Shown: positions 37,984 through 54,567, counted from the stretch's first letter. The stretch is 64,000 nucleotides of DNA from Photobacterium angustum (GCF_002954615.1 NZ_MSCJ01000001.1:2852001-2916000); one strand, 5' to 3'. Notes: generated from the letters alone by a model not told the origin. Translations and numbers: made by a program.

Positions 37984-38880
37984 ATGAATATTAAAAATCT
38001 GCAACTATTTCTTCACCTTTGTGAATCCCATAACTTCAGCCAAACGGCGCAAGCCATGCATATCAGCCCTTCGGCATTAAGCCGCGTTATTCAGCGTCTT
38101 GAAGAGGAGTTAGGCCAAACCTTATTTATGCGTGATAATCGCAGTGTTGAATTAACGCAAGCTGGAAAAAAATTACTTCCCGTCGCATCTTTAATTGTGA
38201 GTAATTGGTTCGAATTAAAAAGTGAATTACAGGAAGATCATTCTCAACTACAAGGGAAATTAACCCTCTTTTGCTCGGTGACTGCAAGTTATAGTCACCT
38301 TCCGAATATATTAAATAAGTTTCGCATCATTTATCCCCATATCGAAATTCAACTTCAAACAGGGGATCCGGCACTCGCAATAGAGAAAGTACTATCTGGT
38401 GATGTCGATATCGCCATTGCCGCCAAACCTGATCTCTTGCCATCTAAATTAACTTACATCGAAGTTGATCAGATCCAGATGTCGTTGATTGGGCCATTAA
38501 TCTCATCACCCACATTACAAAAAAGCTTAAATTATGATCCAGATTGGAAATCTTTATCTTTTATACTGCCAGAATCTGGACCTGCGCGAACCCGTGCTGA
38601 TAAATGGTTTAAGAAAAAGAAAATAACCCCTTCGATTTATGCCCAAATATCAGGCCATGAAGCCATTGTTAGTATGGTTGCGCTTGGCTGTGGTGTAGGC
38701 ATAGCGCCCGATGTTGTTATTAATAACAGTCCTGTTAGTGATAAAGTACAACGGTTTAACACCGAATCAATAGAGCCGATGAGTTTAGGTTTATGCTGTA
38801 AACAGTCCCGTGAGCAAGAGCCTTTATTGCATGCTTTACTACAGCTTTTTAATGATAGCTATGTAGATAACTTACTTTAG
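37984..38880 (+). CDS. ilvY: LysR-family activator IlvY
   Basis: 298 residues. Starts MNIKNLQLFLHLCES with the LysR helix-turn-helix (FSQTAQAMHISPSALSRVIQRLEEELGQTLFMRD). The effector domain has CSVTASYSHLPNILNKFR and GHEAIVSMVALGCGVGIAPDVVI, the characteristic IlvY segments. I use the ATG at 37984; ATG at 37981 is also in frame. It is divergent from ilvC and probably activates it in response to acetolactate. The second gene on this strand follows 37 bases downstream. Confidence 0.93.
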   Translation: MNIKNLQLFLHLCESHNFSQTAQAMHISPSALSRVIQRLEEELGQTLFMRDNRSVELTQAGKKLLPVASLIVSNWFELKSELQEDHSQLQGKLTLFCSVTASYSHLPNILNKFRIIYPHIEIQLQTGDPALAIEKVLSGDVDIAIAAKPDLLPSKLTYIEVDQIQMSLIGPLISSPTLQKSLNYDPDWKSLSFILPESGPARTRADKWFKKKKITPSIYAQISGHEAIVSMVALGCGVGIAPDVVINNSPVSDKVQRFNTESIEPMSLGLCCKQSREQEPLLHALLQLFNDSYVDNLL

Positions 38881-38917
38881 CTCGTTTTATTAGTGCATTT
38901 TTCAAGGAACAACAGTA

Positions 38918-40123
38918 GTGCCTAGTCCAATATTAACGCATTCATATTGTGCTGATTTTTATGCTGATCATGGTTATCAATTTCTAAAAAAACTCTCACA
39001 AGAATATGTTCTCCCTAATAATCTTGTGATTTTTTCTGTCATGCATTGCTATGAAGGCTCTTTACCCTATATTAACGTTCTTTCCGAACTGGCTGACAAA
39101 CTTATCTTTATTCCTAAAGATGCGACTGTCGGTGCAAATCCTGAGCTACTCACAACGATAAGGAAAATCCCACGTTGTCATATTGTTGCTACTCACAATA
39201 ATAAAGCTTACTTAAAAAATATTGAGCATTGTGAGATGCTTATCCGCCAGCATATTAGCCCTGACACCCCTTTCCTTATTCTTGATCACGGTGGATATTT
39301 CTCGTCCTCTATTACACATATTTGCGACACCTTCAAAGAACAATGTATTGGCATTACTGAGTTAACCGCGAATGGCTTACAAAAATATATTAATAAATCA
39401 ATTCCTAAGCCTCTTGTCACTGTTTCTCATCTGAGTATCAAAGCGCCAGCAGATTTTGAAGCTTCTGAATGTATTGTTCACTATTCTGATCAAATATTAC
39501 GAGAAGAGTTTGGTCTTAAAATCAATAACTCAGGCTTTCTAAAAGCAGGCGTGATCGGTGCAGGAAATTTAGGGCGCGGTGTGATAAAGCACCTTAAAGC
39601 TAAAGGTATTACCAATATTCATGTTACTGATATCGACCCAAGAAGGTTAACTCAATTCCCTCGTGATGGCATTCAAGCTTGCTCAATCAAATATTTAGTC
39701 GAACATTGTAATATGCTGTTTTGTTGCACAGGAAATCAATCGATTACACCTGAGATGATTGATGCACTTTCACAGCCAATGTTTATAAGCACGGTTACCT
39801 CTGCTGATGATGAACTTCACTTGCCTGATTTATTACAACAAGGTGTACTCACCGAAGTTAAAACTAATAGTTTAACCAAAGAATATAAGACACGTCATGG
39901 ATACAGCGTGTATCTCTTTGCGGGGGGAGAATCAGCAAATACACCTTTTAAAACAGGGATGGGTGATCCTACTCTGTATTTATTTGAAGCGGCTCATATG
40001 CTTGCAGGATTAAAGCTAATTAAAGATGCCACGCAATTTAAATCTGGTATTCAATCATTATGTGAAGATGACGAAATAATGATAGCTGAGCGTTGGCTAC
40101 GTCACTTTTATCATTATCAATGA
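38918..40123 (+). CDS. Divergent S-adenosyl-L-homocysteine hydrolase-like protein
   Basis: 401 residues from a GTG at 38918 (AAGGA upstream). Fold features resemble SAHH: LDHGG at 122-126 (SAHH LDDGG), GITELTANG at 145-153 (SAHH EETTTG), a Lys-X3-Asp pair at 175/179 (SAHH SVTKSKFD), and the Rossmann motif GAGNLGRG at 214-221. By eye alignment, the usual catalytic or substrate histidines (GHFD and GHPS motifs) are replaced by TSADD at 294-298 and GDPT at 349-352. So hydrolysis of SAH is doubtful. Vibrionaceae use Pfs/LuxS for SAH, which makes this an orphan. Short C-terminus. No helper gene is evident; terminator follows. Confidence 0.7.
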   Translation: MPSPILTHSYCADFYADHGYQFLKKLSQEYVLPNNLVIFSVMHCYEGSLPYINVLSELADKLIFIPKDATVGANPELLTTIRKIPRCHIVATHNNKAYLKNIEHCEMLIRQHISPDTPFLILDHGGYFSSSITHICDTFKEQCIGITELTANGLQKYINKSIPKPLVTVSHLSIKAPADFEASECIVHYSDQILREEFGLKINNSGFLKAGVIGAGNLGRGVIKHLKAKGITNIHVTDIDPRRLTQFPRDGIQACSIKYLVEHCNMLFCCTGNQSITPEMIDALSQPMFISTVTSADDELHLPDLLQQGVLTEVKTNSLTKEYKTRHGYSVYLFAGGESANTPFKTGMGDPTLYLFEAAHMLAGLKLIKDATQFKSGIQSLCEDDEIMIAERWLRHFYHYQ

Positions 40124-40133
40124 TCATCATATT

Positions 40134-40161
40134 AAGCCTCACTTCATCGTGGGGCTTTCTT
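40134..40161 (+). terminator. Intrinsic terminator after the SAHH-like gene
   Basis: Arms AAGCCTCAC / GTGGGGCTT (one G-U pair) with a six-base loop and a T-rich tail. Confidence 0.75.
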
Positions 40162-40190
40162 AATGTAGGAATTTACAATCATACAGACGT

Positions 40191-40224
40191 AAAAAAGCCC
40201 CGTCATTTCTGACGAGGCTTTCTT
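40191..40224 (-). terminator. Terminator of the rRNA operon
   Basis: On the minus strand, arms AAGCCTCGTCA / TGACGGGGCTT, then six T. Follows tRNA-Trp. Confidence 0.85.
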
Positions 40225-40229
40225 GAAGA

Positions 40230-40306
<77 letters not shown>

Positions 40307-40343
40307 GTAGTTATTTTAAAGACTTAACTGTGTCTAAATAAAG

Positions 40344-40420
40344 TGGCGGAGCGGACGGGACTCGAACCCGCGACCCCCGGCGTGACAGGCCGGTATTCTA
40401 ACCAACTGAACTACCGCTCC
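40344..40420 (-). tRNA. tRNA-Asp(GUC)
   Basis: 77 bases, encoded CCA, acceptor GGAGCGG/CCGCTCC, anticodon GUC. It sits just after 5S rRNA, as tRNA-Asp does in E. coli rrnC-type operons. Confidence 0.96.
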
Positions 40421-40427
40421 ACACGGA

Positions 40428-40447
40428 GATAAAACTTTCGTTTTATC
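40428..40447 (-). other. Hairpin between 5S rRNA and tRNA-Asp
   Basis: Perfect 8-base stem GATAAAAC/GTTTTATC with a GAAA loop on the RNA strand; no U-run, so a processing or folding element rather than a terminator. Confidence 0.55.
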
Positions 40448-40483
40448 CGATATCCGTAGTTCAAAACGAATATCTGAAATTTG

Positions 40484-40603
40484 AAGCCTGGCGATGTCCT
40501 ACTCTCACATGGGGAGACCCCACACTACCATCGGCGCTATTACGTTTCACTACTGAGTTCGGCATGGGATCAGGTGGGTCCATAACGCTATGGTCGCCAA
40601 GCA
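40484..40603 (-). rRNA. 5S ribosomal RNA
   Basis: About 120 bases, beginning TGCTTGGCGACC on the RNA strand and ending in the complementary GTCGCCAGGC region; internal CGAACTCAGTAGTGAAAC and GATGGTAGTGTGGGG are standard. Ends approximate. Confidence 0.95.
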
Positions 40604-40613
40604 AATTCGGTTT

Positions 40614-40638
40614 TATTTATTGTCATCGACAATAAATA
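40614..40638 (-). other. Hairpin in 23S-5S spacer
   Basis: Perfect 11-base arms TATTTATTGTC and GACAATAAATA with a three-base loop. Likely part of the processing structure. Confidence 0.55.
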
Positions 40639-40716
40639 GCAATCTGGGAAAGTTAACTAGTGTTCTCTACACGTTCAAGTGTACTTGGAGTCCGTATAAA
40701 ACCCCTTGGGTGTTGT

Positions 40717-43607
<2,891 letters not shown>

Positions 43608-43740
43608 ATACAACCCCAAGAGGTTTCGTATGTTCAAACAACCAAGGTTTGTGTTTAACACTTCGATCAAGAAAGTATTAAACGTTGGTTTTTCGCCGGA
43701 CTCGATACAAGACACTTGAATGTGTATTGTTTGAGAACTC

Positions 43741-43762
43741 GTTTTTATCCGAAGATAAAAAC
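43741..43762 (-). other. Hairpin in the 16S-23S spacer
   Basis: Perfect 9-base stem GTTTTTATC/GATAAAAAC with a UUCG tetraloop on the RNA strand. Similar in core to the 5S-tRNA-Asp hairpin. Confidence 0.55.
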
Positions 43763-43810
43763 ATTTTTTAAAATCAATCTATCGATTGAATTTACTAGTC
43801 AGCTTTCCAG

Positions 43811-43824
43811 ATTGTTAAAGAGCA
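43811..43824 (-). promoter_or_regulatory. rrn boxA in the 16S-23S spacer
   Basis: TGCTCTTTAACAAT on the RNA strand, the standard antitermination boxA before 23S. Confidence 0.75.
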
Positions 43825-43940
43825 TAACGCAAAAAAGCGTTAATCAATGCGTAAGCATTCATTAGCACTTTCGTACTTTTCTTTTAACTATTTTACCAAG
43901 CAATCTGTGTGGACACTGCATTAAACAGCAAGTCTTTAGG

Positions 43941-45485
<1,545 letters not shown>

Positions 45486-45660
45486 AAGTTTTGTTGGTCT
45501 TTCGACCGGCTCAATGAATACTGTTAAAATACCGCTAACTAGAAGCTAGTTAGGATATTTGAATTGACTGTGCCGATATTTCTATCGTTTTGGTCACTAG
45601 TATCATTGATAAATCTTTCGACTTAACTTTTCAACGAGTGCCCACACAGATTGCATGGTC

Positions 45661-45679
45661 AAATTGTTAAAGAACAATC
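45661..45679 (-). promoter_or_regulatory. rrn leader boxA
   Basis: TGTTCTTTAACAATTT on the RNA strand, the antitermination boxA between P2 and 16S. Confidence 0.7.
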
Positions 45680-45733
45680 TTCAGCGAAACTAAAACTTTT
45701 AAACGTTTCAGGGTTTCGTTGAAGTGGATGGCC

Positions 45734-45761
45734 ATTCTAGCGAAATAAGCTGCCGTGTCAA
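45734..45761 (-). promoter_or_regulatory. rrn P2 promoter
   Basis: -35 TTGACA (45756-45761), 16-base spacer, -10 TAGAAT (45734-45739), followed by a GC-containing discriminator. Confidence 0.75.
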
Positions 45762-45853
45762 ACACTTTTTTCAACTTATTTTATTAAATCTTTCATCCTA
45801 TCGTCACTTCCCGAAATCCTTACTGGAAGCCGTTATCGTGTCGATGTGGCGGC

Positions 45854-45881
45854 ATTATAGAGACAAAATGGGGCTTAGCAA
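45854..45881 (-). promoter_or_regulatory. rrn P1 promoter
   Basis: -35 TTGCTA (45876-45881), 16-base spacer, -10 TATAAT (45854-45859), with a GCCGCC discriminator and an AT-rich UP-like tract upstream (AATTATTA). Confidence 0.8.
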
Positions 45882-45939
45882 GTAATAATTAACTTTTCTT
45901 TTAAAAAAGAGCACTTTAGATCAAAAAGCAACCAACACT

Positions 45940-46476
45940 CTATTTTTCATTCCTTTGCTGCTTAAATTGCGCAGCAAAATCGCTCACTTTATTCCAATCC
46001 GTGTATTCCACTTCTTTCGTCGTATCCGTTTCTCCACCTGTGATTTTCATAATCAACTTAATCATTGTGCGATCAAAGAAGTTATAACGGGGATATCTTA
46101 ATGCGCCAGCAAAAACGCCGATTAACACAGGCTGCCATGGTGACTTAATTAAGAACTTCTTAATATAAGCGCTACCCTCTGGCGTATCTTTGCCTTCTTT
46201 ACGCGCAGTTAGGTTCACACAAAAGAAAGCAACATTATATTGTAATAGTTCTTGTTGGTATTTATTGATAAAGCGATACAGTTTCTTATTAAAGTGACCA
46301 TAACGAATAGAGGCACCAACAAGCACACGATCATACAAACTAAAATCAACATTGGGCTCACTGTGAATGTCTATATAGTCACAGTGGTACTGATCACCTA
46401 ATTGTTGCTCAATATGATTTAAGATTTTCTTGGTTTGCCCTTCACAACTCGAATGCAGCAACAATACCTTTTCCAT
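45940..46476 (-). CDS. hemG: Protoporphyrinogen oxidase HemG (menaquinone-dependent, flavodoxin fold)
   Basis: 178 residues. Flavodoxin-type start MEKVLLLHSSCEGQTKKIL for FMN phosphate binding; the segments GASIRYGHFNKKLYRFI and NLTARKEGKDTPEGSAYIKKFL are HemG specific. It oxidises protoporphyrinogen IX at the membrane using quinones. AAGGAG ribosome site 6 bases before the ATG. It lies 10 bases after trkH, so co-transcribed as in E. coli, where the rrn operon also follows. Confidence 0.94.
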   Translation of the reverse strand: MEKVLLLHSSCEGQTKKILNHIEQQLGDQYHCDYIDIHSEPNVDFSLYDRVLVGASIRYGHFNKKLYRFINKYQQELLQYNVAFFCVNLTARKEGKDTPEGSAYIKKFLIKSPWQPVLIGVFAGALRYPRYNFFDRTMIKLIMKITGGETDTTKEVEYTDWNKVSDFAAQFKQQRNEK

Positions 46477-46486
46477 AAGTACTCCT

Positions 46487-47944
46487 TTAGTTACGCCAGA
46501 ATGTCGGCGTAAATAAAACTAATAATGTAAAGACTTCTAATCGGCCAAATAACATCGCAATAATTAATATCCATTTTGCGGAATCATTAACTTCACCAAA
46601 GTGGACTGCGACTTCCCCTAAACCGGGGCCTAAATTATTAAGTGTGGCTGCAACAGCAGAGAATGCAGTCAGCTCATCAAGCCCGGTCGCGATTAATGCC
46701 AACATGCAAACCACAAACACTAAGGCATAAGCCGAGAAAAACCCCCACACAGCATCAACGACTCGCTGAGGTAATGCTTTATTACCCAACTTAATCGTGT
46801 AAACCGCACGCGGGTGAACAAGACGTTTTAATTCACGTACACCTTGTAAAGAAAGCAATAAGATTCGGATCACTTTCATACCACCACCTGTTGAGCCTGC
46901 ACACCCTCCTATAAATGAAGAGAACAAAAGCAGTACAGGTAAGAACAGCGGCCAATCAGAAAATCCTGTGGTCGTAAATCCTGCGGTGGTTGAGATAGAT
47001 ACAGTTTGAAATAACGCCTGATCAAATGCCGTAAAATAGGAATCATAAGGGCTATGTTTAAGTAACAAACCAAAACAGATACCAAATAAAATCACCTGCG
47101 CACCGAGAAATGCGCGAAACTCAGGATCACGCCAATAGGTTCTTAAGTGCACGCCACCATTACCGAAGGCTGCAAAGTGCAAAGAAAAATTGCATGCTGA
47201 AATTAAAAGAAACACCACGGTGATCATATTAATCGTGGGGCTATTAAAATACCCGATACTGGCATCGTGGGTAGAAAAACCACCAATAGCGATAGTTGAG
47301 AAGCTGTGTGAGACAGCATCAAAAGCTGACATCCCTGCTAACCAAAATGCGAGTGCGCAAGCAATGGTTAAGGCAAGATAGATATACCACAAGGTTTTTG
47401 CTGTCTCAGCAATACGCGGCGTCATCTTACTGTCTTTTACCGGTCCCGGAATTTCTGCTCGATACAGCTGCATACCACCGATACCCAGTACGGGTAAAAT
47501 GGCGACAGCAAGTACGATGATCCCCATACCACCAAACCACTGTAATAACTGGCGATAAAACAAAATCGCTTTAGGCAGATAGTCAAGACCGACAATAACG
47601 GTCGCTCCTGTGGTTGTCAGCGCGGAAAATGATTCAAAAAAGGAGTCTGCGACTGACAAATCAGGTGTTTTAGATAATAAAAATGGGATTGCACCCGCAC
47701 TACCAATAACCACCCAAAATAAGACGACAATAAGAAAACCGTCTCGGGCTTTTAGTTCATGGCGATGTTGTCGGTTTGGTAGCCACAATAAGCCACCACC
47801 CGTAATAAGAATAAAGAACGTCACGACAAACGGGAAACCCGCACCATCACGATAGATCAATGCCACCAGTGCTGGGATAAGCATGGTGACACTAAATAAC
47901 GCGAGCAATAGCCCGACGATTCGAATAATTGAACGAAATTGCAT
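46487..47944 (-). CDS. trkH: Potassium uptake protein TrkH
   Basis: 485 residues, E. coli TrkH length. The four pore loops with the conserved Gly are visible: ALTTTGAT, TIAIGGFST, STTAGFTTTGFS and TLNNLGPG. Hydrophobic throughout. Membrane channel subunit that pairs with TrkA. Middle gene of yigZ-trkH-hemG, with a 34-base gap to yigZ. Confidence 0.96.
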   Translation of the reverse strand: MQFRSIIRIVGLLLALFSVTMLIPALVALIYRDGAGFPFVVTFFILITGGGLLWLPNRQHRHELKARDGFLIVVLFWVVIGSAGAIPFLLSKTPDLSVADSFFESFSALTTTGATVIVGLDYLPKAILFYRQLLQWFGGMGIIVLAVAILPVLGIGGMQLYRAEIPGPVKDSKMTPRIAETAKTLWYIYLALTIACALAFWLAGMSAFDAVSHSFSTIAIGGFSTHDASIGYFNSPTINMITVVFLLISACNFSLHFAAFGNGGVHLRTYWRDPEFRAFLGAQVILFGICFGLLLKHSPYDSYFTAFDQALFQTVSISTTAGFTTTGFSDWPLFLPVLLLFSSFIGGCAGSTGGGMKVIRILLLSLQGVRELKRLVHPRAVYTIKLGNKALPQRVVDAVWGFFSAYALVFVVCMLALIATGLDELTAFSAVAATLNNLGPGLGEVAVHFGEVNDSAKWILIIAMLFGRLEVFTLLVLFTPTFWRN

Positions 47945-47978
47945 GGCCTAAGCGGCTCTCACCTTTATATGGAAATGA

Positions 47979-48605
47979 TTATGTATCTGAAGCCGAGCCT
48001 GCAATGATGCGCCCGCCACTACGATTGGTTAATTTGGCACGAAACTCTTCCACTATACGATTATCTAGCTCTATCTGCATAGTGACTTGATTACCATAAT
48101 CGGCATGTAACTGAGTGCCATTGTATTCACTTAATAATGCTTCAACCAAAGACACTTGATTATATTCACAACTCAAATGCAATATTGATGTGATCACTTT
48201 TTCTTTTGTTTCGAGTAATGTTAGGGCTTGTTGTACCCCACCACCATAAGCTTTTACTAGCCCACCGGTACCTAAACGAATACCACCATAGTAACGTGTT
48301 ACAACAGCGGTAATTTCACCAACACCAGAGCCTGTTAGCTGTGCCAATATCGGCTTACCAGCTGTACCTGATGGTTCGCCATCATCACTAAACCCCCATT
48401 TCATTGAGTCACTAGGGCGACCAGCGACAAATGCCCAGCAATTATGGCGCGCATCATGGTGACGCTCTTTAATTTGCTGTACGAACTGTTTCGCGGCATC
48501 AATATTAGGGGTATGCGCTAAATAAGTAATAAAGCGACTTTTCTTGATCTCTTCTTCAAATATCACTTCTGCCGTAGGAACAAGATAAGGTTCAGAATTC
48601 GACAT
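47979..48605 (-). CDS. yigZ: YigZ/IMPACT-family protein
   Basis: 208 residues, start MSNSEPYLVPTAEVIFEEEIKKSRFITYLAHT. UPF0029 motifs: NCWAFVAG, DDGEPSGTAGKPILAQL and VTRYYGGIRLGTGGLVKAY. Role in translation or ribosome-linked stress is suspected for the family but not certain. Divergent from fadB; heads the operon with trkH and hemG. Confidence 0.93.
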   Translation of the reverse strand: MSNSEPYLVPTAEVIFEEEIKKSRFITYLAHTPNIDAAKQFVQQIKERHHDARHNCWAFVAGRPSDSMKWGFSDDGEPSGTAGKPILAQLTGSGVGEITAVVTRYYGGIRLGTGGLVKAYGGGVQQALTLLETKEKVITSILHLSCEYNQVSLVEALLSEYNGTQLHADYGNQVTMQIELDNRIVEEFRAKLTNRSGGRIIAGSASDT

Positions 48606-48741
48606 TATTTACGCCTTAATGATAAAGGGGAGGCAGGATACCACATTCCTCTCCATCTCATAGTGCTGTCGTTAACACCCTGTTATTACGCCATGCGTCA
48701 ACTCACACCTTGTCTTGAAGTTGAGTCATTCATCATAAATG

Positions 48742-48757
48742 TTAAACAAATGTTTAA
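48742..48757. promoter_or_regulatory. PsrA-like palindrome upstream of fadB
   Basis: TTAAAC-AAAT-GTTTAA, perfect 6-base arms around 4 bases, 115 bases before the fadB ATG. Resembles the AAAC-N-GTTT sites of PsrA-type TetR fatty-acid regulators. Inference from motif only. Confidence 0.4.
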
Positions 48758-48807
48758 ATTAGTGTTTGAATTTGTTTCTTTTAGGGTTCACACTTAGCTT
48801 ATACCTA

Positions 48808-48825
48808 CAACAGGTCAAACCAGTT
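48808..48825. promoter_or_regulatory. FadR operator upstream of fadB
   Basis: CAACAGGTCAAACCAGTT matches the FadR consensus (in reversed orientation AACNAGGTCNGACCAGTT) at 13 of 16 fixed positions. It lies 46 bases before the ATG, a place where FadR would repress in the absence of long-chain acyl-CoA. Confidence 0.7.
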
Positions 48826-48871
48826 AAATCAAACCAAATCCAGCGTAGACTGGAACATATGGAGATAGAAC

Positions 48872-52223
<3,352 letters not shown>

Positions 52224-52241
52224 TAGACACGCCACTGACAC

Positions 52242-52273
52242 AAAAAGCTTACCCTCACGGTAAGCTTTTTTTA
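52242..52273 (+). terminator. Intrinsic terminator after fadBA
   Basis: Arms AAAAAGCTTACC and GGTAAGCTTTTT with a short loop and T-run. Confidence 0.9.
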
Positions 52274-52466
52274 TTCTCGCTATTTATTTTTTATATTAGC
52301 GATATACTCAATCAGACTATCTACCTAAAAAATAAAAGACGATTTCAACGAATATATGCTAGGTGTACATAGATACCATGATTAAGTTTCATTTTATTCA
52401 TAACTAAAAGTCGATATACACTTATCTTACATTCACTGTCGAACATGAATTTACCGGAGCATTGCT

Positions 52467-53447
52467 ATGTTTAAAGCACTCGTACTAGAACAAGAAGATA
52501 AAAAAACAATTGCAGGTATTCGTCAGCTAGAAACATCAGAGCTTCCTGAAGGTGATGTATTAATTAATGTTGATTACTCTTCACTGAATTACAAAGATGG
52601 TTTAGCGATCACCGGTAAAGGTCGCATTGTTCGTCAATTCCCAATGGTTCCAGGTGTCGATCTAACGGGTACTGTCGCTGAGTCTTCAGATAACCGTTAC
52701 AAAGCTGGTGATAAAGTTGTCTTAACTGGCTGGGGTGTCGGTGAAGGTCACTGGGGTGGCATGGCAGAAAAAGCACGCCTAAAAGCAGATTGGTTAGTAC
52801 CGCTACCTGAAAAATTCGATGGCAAACAAGCCATGATGATTGGTACTGCAGGCTTAACAGCAATGCTTTGTGTACAAGCGCTTATTGATGCTGATGTAAA
52901 ACCAGAAGACGGTGAAATTTTAGTTACAGGTGCAAGTGGCGGTGTTGGCTCTGTTGCTGTGACTTTACTTTCTCAACTAGGCTATAAAGTAGCGGCAGTG
53001 ACAGGTCGCGCAGAAGTTAATGGCGACCTACTGAAAAAGCTTGGCGCAACAACAATTATTGAGCGTAGCGTATTTGAAGAGCCTGCTCGCCCATTAGATA
53101 AACAGCTATGGGCTGGTGCTATTGATACTGTTGGTAGCAAAGTATTGGCAAAAGTATTGAGCCAAATTAACTACAATGGTGCGGTTGCTATTTGTGGTCT
53201 TGCTGGCGGTTTTGATTTACCAACAACAGTAATGCCATTTATTCTTCGTAACGTTCGCCTACAAGGTGTTGATTCTGTAATGTGTCCGTTCGAGAAACGT
53301 CAACAAGCTTGGCAACGTCTATCTGAAATTCTACCAGCAAGCTACTTTGAACAAGCTTGTCGCGAAGTAGAACTTGAAGAAGTTGCAGAATGTGCTGAAG
53401 CGATCACTAATGGTCAAATCACAGGTCGTGTCGTTATCAAGCTTTAA
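52467..53447 (+). CDS. acuI: Acrylyl-CoA reductase AcuI / YhdH-type NADPH oxidoreductase
   Basis: 326 residues, MDR superfamily without structural zinc. Motifs SSLNYKDGLAITG near 38, VPGVDLTGTV, GTAGLTAMLC and the NADPH site TGASGGVGSVA near 155. AcuI reduces acryloyl-CoA to propionyl-CoA and protects against DMSP-derived acrylate in marine bacteria; in E. coli the same enzyme is YhdH. Either name applies. It stands alone with its own terminator. Confidence 0.88.
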   Translation: MFKALVLEQEDKKTIAGIRQLETSELPEGDVLINVDYSSLNYKDGLAITGKGRIVRQFPMVPGVDLTGTVAESSDNRYKAGDKVVLTGWGVGEGHWGGMAEKARLKADWLVPLPEKFDGKQAMMIGTAGLTAMLCVQALIDADVKPEDGEILVTGASGGVGSVAVTLLSQLGYKVAAVTGRAEVNGDLLKKLGATTIIERSVFEEPARPLDKQLWAGAIDTVGSKVLAKVLSQINYNGAVAICGLAGGFDLPTTVMPFILRNVRLQGVDSVMCPFEKRQQAWQRLSEILPASYFEQACREVELEEVAECAEAITNGQITGRVVIKL

Positions 53448-53468
53448 TCGATAACCCCACACCAACTA

Positions 53469-53500
53469 AGAAGGTCAGTCATTGTGCTGGCCTTTTTGTT
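53469..53500. terminator. Intrinsic terminator between acuI and the LysR gene
   Basis: Stem AAGGTCAG / CTGGCCTT with one G-U pair and a T5 tail; convergent genes. Confidence 0.75.
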
Positions 53501-53505
53501 ATCCG

Positions 53506-54450
53506 CTACTTTATTAAACCCATATCAAGGATCCGTGAATCAATCAGCCGACTACACTCTTCTTTTATAATATTACGTAGCCATATTTGCGATGCTGAGT
53601 GCTCACACCGTGAGTGCCAAATAAGAGAGTAATCAAAAGGTTTAAACTCAAACGGCAGCGGTTTAACCACCAAGTCATAACGTTCTGCGACTAAATACGC
53701 AAGATCGGCAGGAACAGTAATAATCAGCGGCATGATCTTGAGCACCGCTAATGCGGCTTCTAAGTGGTATGCCCGTAGCACCAATTTAAGCTCAGGGTAT
53801 CCACGCAACTCATCATCAATTAATGACTTAACTCCATCACTAATAGCAATCATCGCATGAGGGTACGTCAGGTAATCATCAAACGTTAATGGCTTATTGG
53901 CTAACGGGTGATCGGATGCTATCAGGCAAAACACACTCACTAAACCAAGTTGCTGATGACAAAGTGAATCAATATCTCCAACAGGGCGACAAATTGCCAT
54001 GTCACAACCGTCACTGGTTAATTGCCCCAATAGGTGATCATGTTGCAGTGGTGCAAACTCTAATGAGATATGTGGCGCTTCTTGATAAATTCGCGGCAAA
54101 GCAAAAGGTAAAATGGTTTGCATCGCATAGTCTGTTGTCGCAATTTTGAACCGCTGATCACACTGGCTAGGTTGAAAATCATTAGGCGTTAATAAAAGAC
54201 GCAACGACTCCAAGGGGTCATTTAACTGCTCATTGATCTCTAATGCACGTTGAGTCGGAATTAGTGCCTGCCCCTGTCGGGTAAATAAGGGATCATGTAA
54301 TAAATCACGTAATCGACCTAACACGCGGCTCATGGCTGATTGGCTTAAATTCAAACGAACAGCAGCACGACTAACGCTTCCTTCATCCAAAAGAACTTTC
54401 AGTGCTACCAACAAATTTAAGTCACGACGATAAACTTCTTCTAGTTCCAT
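53506..54450 (-). CDS. LysR-family transcription regulator
   Basis: 314 residues. HTH at residues 10-70 (DLNLLVALKVLLDEGSVSRAAVRLNLSQSAMSRVLGRLRDLLHDPLF), followed by a LysR effector domain with TTDYAMQTILPF and DMAICRPVGD. The start MELEEVYRRDLNLLVALKVL resembles the NodD/LeuO-like branch of regulators. No divergent gene is obvious as target: the preceding gene on the right reads the same way. Convergent with acuI. Confidence 0.87.
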   Translation of the reverse strand: MELEEVYRRDLNLLVALKVLLDEGSVSRAAVRLNLSQSAMSRVLGRLRDLLHDPLFTRQGQALIPTQRALEINEQLNDPLESLRLLLTPNDFQPSQCDQRFKIATTDYAMQTILPFALPRIYQEAPHISLEFAPLQHDHLLGQLTSDGCDMAICRPVGDIDSLCHQQLGLVSVFCLIASDHPLANKPLTFDDYLTYPHAMIAISDGVKSLIDDELRGYPELKLVLRAYHLEAALAVLKIMPLIITVPADLAYLVAERYDLVVKPLPFEFKPFDYSLIWHSRCEHSASQIWLRNIIKEECSRLIDSRILDMGLIK

Positions 54451-54506
54451 CAGGCTCTCAGGGACTCGGAATTAATCAAATGTGACAATATTATGAGGGG
54501 ATAGAT

Positions 54507-54535
54507 AAAAAAAATCCCGCTTTAATCGCGGGAAA
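54507..54535 (-). terminator. Intrinsic terminator after the small membrane protein gene
   Basis: Stem TCCCGC/GCGGGA with seven T on the minus strand. Lies between the small gene and the LysR gene, which read in the same direction. Confidence 0.82.
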
Positions 54536-54567
54536 ACCCAAGATGATGGGTGTTGGTTATGAATAAG

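Larger units (their letters stand above)
43608..43940 (-). other. 16S-23S internal spacer without tRNA genes
   Basis: 333 bases; I see no tRNA cloverleaf in it. It carries a boxA and a hairpin (listed separately). Other rrn operons of the same genome usually have spacer tRNAs, so this copy is a tRNA-less type. Confidence 0.75.
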
